NCBI GenBank assembly: GCA_016463455.1
Contig: JAEMRG010000003.1
Span: 2,431-9,190 of the forward strand
DNA from: Rhodoferax sp.
GTDB taxonomy: Bacteria > Pseudomonadota > Gammaproteobacteria > Burkholderiales > Burkholderiaceae_C
Reading direction: 5' to 3'
Length of the DNA: 6,760 bases
Shown: positions 3,983 to 6,760 of the stretch, piece after piece
How the letters are laid out: every line of letters starts with the position of its first letter
How positions within the stretch are numbered: the first letter of the stretch is position 1
The notes under the pieces: model-generated
What the model was told of the DNA's origin: nothing
Seen by the model: the letters and a program-made list of their open reading frames with translations, nothing else
Database searches by the model: none
Translations under genes and position numbers: made by a program

Positions 3983-6606
3983 CATGCGGCCCGCCGGATG
4001 GCATCGCTATCGGAGGTGCTGCTTGACGTGGGCGTCGCGGCGCGCAAAGGCAGCGCTGAGACCTCAGCTGCGCCAAGTTGCTGCGCCGCCTCGGGCGCCG
4101 GCGCCTGTCTGGCCGCTGCGCGGTACCACTGCAAGGCTAGGCCATAGTCCTGCGCCGTGCCCTGAGCATTGGCGTACATGGAGCCCAGGTTAAATTGCGC
4201 TGCGCAGTCACCCAAATCGGCGGCGCGCTGGTACCAAGCCAGCGCTTGGCTTGCATCGGCGGGCAGACCTTGACCGAAAAACTGCATGCGCCCCAAGGTG
4301 TAGAGCGCATCGCTATCGCCTTGTTCGGCAGCTTGCTGCAGCCAGGGCAGGGCTTGGCTAAAGTGGGCGATGGCTTTATCGCCAAAGGCCAGGGTCCAGC
4401 CCAGGTTGAATTGGGCTTTGGCCAGGCCTTGCGCAGCGGCCAGGTGCAGCAGTTCCAAAGCCTGCGCCTGCTCGCCCATGTGGCCAAGGTAAAGGGCCAG
4501 GTTAAAGCCGGCCAGCGCATAGTTCTGTGCGGCCGCTTCGCGCAGCCATTGGCCCGCCTGCTTCGCGGCAGCATCGGCTTGCACAGCGCCATCGGCCGTT
4601 TGCAATAACTGAATCGCGAGGTTGTTTTGCGCCTGCGCTAGGCCCGCTTGTGCGGCGCGCAGATAGTGTTGTTGTGCCAGGGCGGTGTCGGCTTGGCAAC
4701 CTAGGCCGCTGGCATACAGCAGGCCTAAATTGAAGTCGGCCAGCGGGTCACCGCGTTCGCTGGCTTGGCGGTAGTTTTCCAGCAGACGCGCGTAGTCGGC
4801 GGCGTTGGCGCTTTGCCTGGATTCTTGTAGATTCAGGCGTTCTTGCGCCGCCGGATGCCCTTGGGCTGCAGCCAATTCCAGATAAGCCAATGCGGCAGTG
4901 GCATCGCGCAGTGCTTGCGGTCCTTCGGCCAGTAACACGGCAGCGGCATATTGCGCCGCTACATCGCCGCGCTGTGCCGCTTCGCGGTAGTGGTGGAGCG
5001 CTTGTCCTTCGTCTTGCGCCATGCCGCTGCCAGTGGCATACATCACGCCCAAATTGTGCAAAGCGGCGGCGCATTCCAGGTCGGCACTGGCCTGGTAGAG
5101 CACCTGCACTTGGAGGTCGGTGCTGTCTTGGCTCTGGCGCAGTACGGCCAGGTTGAACATGGCTTCGCTCATGCCTTGGTCGGCGGCGTGCTGCCAGCAG
5201 GACTGTGCCGCTTGCAGGTCTTGCATCACGCCCTGGCCCTGCGCCAGCGCCACGCCTTGGTTGAACTGGGCCTGCGCATGGCCTTGTTCCCCGGCCCGTG
5301 TGAAATATAGATAGGCCTTAGCGGCATCTTGCGCGCCGCCTTTGCCTTGGCTGCACAAAATGCCCAGGTTGCACTGGGCCAAAGTGTCGCCCTGGTCGGC
5401 AGCGAGTTGGAACCACTGGCGCGCCAGCGTGAAGTCCTGGCTCACGCCCTGGCCTTGGCTGTACATCGCGCCCAAATTGCATTGCGCCATGGCATGGCCT
5501 TGGTCAGCGGCCAGGTGCATCCATTGGCGGGCTTGGGTGCTGTTTTGCGTGACGCCCTGGCCGATCTGGTACATCAGGCCGACTTGAAACTGCGCTTGTG
5601 CCATGCCGCGTTCGGCCGCCATTTGGTACCACTGCAAGGCCTCGGCATAGTCTTGTGCTAGGCCGTAGCCATTGGCGCTGAGCGTGCCCAGGTTGTATTG
5701 CGCCTGCGCGTGGCCCAGAGCGGCGGCGCTGCGGTAGTGCACCAGGGCCTGCGCCATCGGGCCTGGCGCGTCTTCATCGTCTTTGCCAGTGCTGTGGGCG
5801 GCGGCATGGCCTTCGCTGTCCATCTGGGCGCAGAGCACCGCGAGGTTGTAATGCGCATCGCTATGGCCTTGTTCGGCGGCCAGCGTGAAATAGGCCATGG
5901 CCAGCGACAGGTCCGGGGTAATGCCCTGGCCGTGCGCGTACATCAGGCCCAGGTTGTATTGCGCCGGGGCATCGCCCTGGTCTGCGGCTTTGTGGTACCA
6001 CTTGGCCGCCAGTTCAGCGTCGGCTTCGATGTCAATACCCTGCGCCAGCAAGAGGCCCAATTGAAACTGCGCGTAGCTATGGCCTTGCACGGCGGCGGAT
6101 TCCAACCACTTGCGCGCGCCTGCGGTGTCCTTGGCGACGCCTTCGCCTTGCAGCAGCATGCTGGCCAGGTTGAATTGGGCGGTCGCGTGCCCTTGCACGG
6201 CAGCGCGCTCAAACCAGTAGGCGGCCTGCGCCGCATCGCGCTCCACGCCCTGGCCGTTGGCGTACATAAAGGCCAGATTGGTTTGCACATCGGGCAGGCC
6301 TTGCGCGGCCGCCAATTGGTACCAGTGCAGCGCCTGGCTGTGGTCTTGGTCCACGCCCTGGCCGTTGGCGTACATATAGCCCAGGTTGTACTGGGCGGGC
6401 GCGTAGTCTTGCGCGGCGGCCAGCCGGTACCACTTCAGTGCTTCGGCATAGTCCAGCACCACGCCCTGGCCGTTGGCGTACATAAAGCCCAGGTTGTTTT
6501 GCGCGGCGGCGTATTCCAGCGAGGCCAGGGGCCGCGAAATGCGCAAGGCATTAGCAAAGTCGCCACGGCGGTAGGCGGCGTCGGCATCGGCCAGTAAATT
6601 TTTCAT
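3982..6606 (-). CDS. Giant Sel1-like repeat (SLR) protein, probably cytoplasmic
   Basis: An 874-residue alpha-solenoid. After a TPR-like N-terminal cap (LADADAAYRRGDFANALRIS) I count 22 Sel1 units, beginning near residues 35, 71, 107, 143, 179, 215, 251, 302, 338, 374, 410, 446, 482, 515, 551, 587, 623, 659, 699, 731, 767 and 803. Most are exactly 36 residues with the pattern AQ-x-NLG-x-MYANGQGV-x-x-D...A-x-x-WY-x-x-AA-x-QG. Unit 7 carries an acidic insert (about 263-284), and units near 482-620 and 659-730 are degenerate. The tail (about 854-874) is Ser/Thr/Asp-rich and probably disordered. No signal peptide or membrane segment is seen. Sel1 repeats are protein-protein scaffolds; MotX of Vibrio motors has a few, but is exported and far shorter. 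The ATG at 6606 has a GGGAG site seven bases upstream. Its stop is 101 bases before the FlgP-like start. Inference: a scaffold or regulator linked to flagellar assembly; its partner is unknown. Confidence 0.93.
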   Translation of the reverse strand: MKNLLADADAAYRRGDFANALRISRPLASLEYAAAQNNLGFMYANGQGVVLDYAEALKWYRLAAAQDYAPAQYNLGYMYANGQGVDQDHSQALHWYQLAAAQGLPDVQTNLAFMYANGQGVERDAAQAAYWFERAAVQGHATAQFNLASMLLQGEGVAKDTAGARKWLESAAVQGHSYAQFQLGLLLAQGIDIEADAELAAKWYHKAADQGDAPAQYNLGLMYAHGQGITPDLSLAMAYFTLAAEQGHSDAHYNLAVLCAQMDSEGHAAAHSTGKDDEDAPGPMAQALVHYRSAAALGHAQAQYNLGTLSANGYGLAQDYAEALQWYQMAAERGMAQAQFQVGLMYQIGQGVTQNSTQARQWMHLAADQGHAMAQCNLGAMYSQGQGVSQDFTLARQWFQLAADQGDTLAQCNLGILCSQGKGGAQDAAKAYLYFTRAGEQGHAQAQFNQGVALAQGQGVMQDLQAAQSCWQHAADQGMSEAMFNLAVLRQSQDSTDLQVQVLYQASADLECAAALHNLGVMYATGSGMAQDEGQALHHYREAAQRGDVAAQYAAAVLLAEGPQALRDATAALAYLELAAAQGHPAAQERLNLQESRQSANAADYARLLENYRQASERGDPLADFNLGLLYASGLGCQADTALAQQHYLRAAQAGLAQAQNNLAIQLLQTADGAVQADAAAKQAGQWLREAAAQNYALAGFNLALYLGHMGEQAQALELLHLAAAQGLAKAQFNLGWTLAFGDKAIAHFSQALPWLQQAAEQGDSDALYTLGRMQFFGQGLPADASQALAWYQRAADLGDCAAQFNLGSMYANAQGTAQDYGLALQWYRAAARQAPAPEAAQQLGAAEVSALPLRAATPTSSSTSDSDAIRRAA
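6243..6484 (-). repeat. Three identical 26-base direct repeats, 108-base period
   Basis: Plus-strand copies at 6243-6268, 6351-6376 and 6459-6484 are identical over 26 bases and begin exactly 108 bases (36 codons) apart. They encode the MYANGQGV core of the first three Sel1 units. Other units of the gene encode similar residues with different bases, so this identity exceeds protein constraint and points to recent duplication or gene conversion at the 5' end of the gene. Confidence 0.9.
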
Positions 6607-6671
6607 GCGCGCACTCCCGCCTGGCGCGCCAAGGGCGCGCAGGCTTTGGGGAGGGCGCGGGCCAAGCTCAT
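6603..6671 (-). CDS. Possible 22-codon mini-ORF between the upstream gene and the Sel1 gene
   Basis: ATG at 6671 overlaps the stop of the upstream frame as ATGA, and the TGA at 6603-6605 overlaps the Sel1 start codon, again as ATGA. The peptide would be MSLARALPKACAPLARQAGVRA: basic, Ala-rich, of no recognised family. No ribosome site stands out apart from CAGGA-like bases upstream (ACCAGGA). It spans the GC hairpin. It may be a coupling relay that carries ribosomes to the Sel1 start, or chance in GC-rich DNA. Low confidence. Confidence 0.2.
   Translation of the reverse strand: MSLARALPKACAPLARQAGVRA
6614..6618 (-). promoter_or_regulatory. Ribosome binding site of the Sel1-repeat gene
   Basis: GGGAG on the minus strand, seven bases before the ATG at 6606. 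It supports that start, and no in-frame alternative further upstream would add a signal peptide. Confidence 0.75.
6624..6640. repeat. Perfect all-GC hairpin upstream of the Sel1 gene
   Basis: GCGCGCC (6624-6630), loop AAG, GGCGCGC (6634-6640): a perfect seven-base-pair stem of only G and C, ending five bases before the GGGAG ribosome site of the Sel1 gene. No U-run follows on the transcribed strand, so it is not an ordinary terminator. It may slow ribosomes, protect the mRNA 5' side or be a chance product of high GC. Confidence 0.45.
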
Positions 6672-6760
6672 TCCTGGTGTTGGCTTAGCAAAGGCAGGGC
6701 CTGGTGTTGCACCGGGTGGGCTTGGTGTTCGACGGCATACAGTTTTTGCCCGTGCGGCAC
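6668..6760 (-). CDS. C-terminal 30 residues of an unrecognised protein, 5' end outside window
   Basis: A frame open from the right edge ends at TGA 6668-6670. The visible tail is His- and Gln-rich (five His and six Gln in 30 residues, with several HQ pairs) and ends LPLLSQHQE. About two thirds of third codon positions are G or C, similar to the window's genes, whereas the other frame still open here (ending at 6603) has only about a third; this favours the chosen frame. The tail fits no family I can name. Position suggests a gene of the same flagellar cluster, but 30 residues do not allow a function call. Confidence 0.5.
   Translation of the reverse strand: MPHGQKLYAVEHQAHPVQHQALPLLSQHQE

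Noticed and set aside
5698..6597. Long plus-strand open frame (299 codons) with a repeating His/Val/Leu/Gln pattern
   Set aside because: It is the antisense shadow of the Sel1 repeats: its period follows the 108-base units, it has no domain pattern of its own, and the minus-strand frame has clear family motifs.
6603..6760. Frame 6603-6760 as the real end of the upstream gene (it also ends with an ATGA overlap to the Sel1 start)
   Set aside because: Third positions are only about one third G/C upstream of 6671, unlike the genes of this window; the frame ending at 6668 fits better. Not fully excluded because only about 90 bases are visible.

Overview
The window reads as one minus-strand gene cluster from a GC-rich Gram-negative proteobacterium. 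Codon use, Sec and lipoprotein signals and gene content suggest a beta-proteobacterium, possibly Burkholderiales/Comamonadaceae-like; this taxonomic guess is inference. I see no rRNA, tRNA, CRISPR array, transposase or integrase. Every convincing gene runs right to left and gaps are short, so no gene-free stretch exceeds about 110 bases.

In transcription order (right to left): (1) the C-terminal end of an unrecognised His/Gln-rich protein (6668-6760); (2) a short linker (6607-6667) with a strong GC hairpin, a possible 22-codon mini-ORF and the ribosome binding site of the next gene; (3) an 874-residue protein made almost wholly of Sel1-like repeats (3982-6606), with no signal peptide; (4) an intergenic region (3881-3981) with an inverted repeat and a good match to a flagellar sigma-28 (FliA) promoter; (5) a FlgP/LPP20-type outer-membrane lipoprotein (3320-3880); (6) an exported FlgT-like protein (2092-3291); (7) a small exported LysM/FimV-like protein (1580-2038); (8) a FliK-like protein with a C-terminal hook-length-control domain (282-1583); (9) a stand-alone FlhB C-terminal-domain protein, cut by the left edge (1-285).

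Taken together this looks like a late flagellar accessory operon. FlgP and FlgT homologues build periplasmic rings or disks around the flagellar motor in Vibrio and Campylobacter. The LysM-like protein could anchor such a structure to peptidoglycan. The FliK-like/FlhB-C-like pair resembles the YlqG/YlqH pair known from Bacillus and suggests a second layer of export-specificity control. The last three genes are tightly packed (4-base GTGA and ATGA overlaps at two junctions), which implies translational coupling. The predicted sigma-28 promoter would let flgP through the flhB-like gene be expressed as a late flagellar unit separately from the Sel1 gene. The Sel1 protein is the least explained member: its repeat class also occurs in the Vibrio motor protein MotX, but here it is much longer and looks cytoplasmic.
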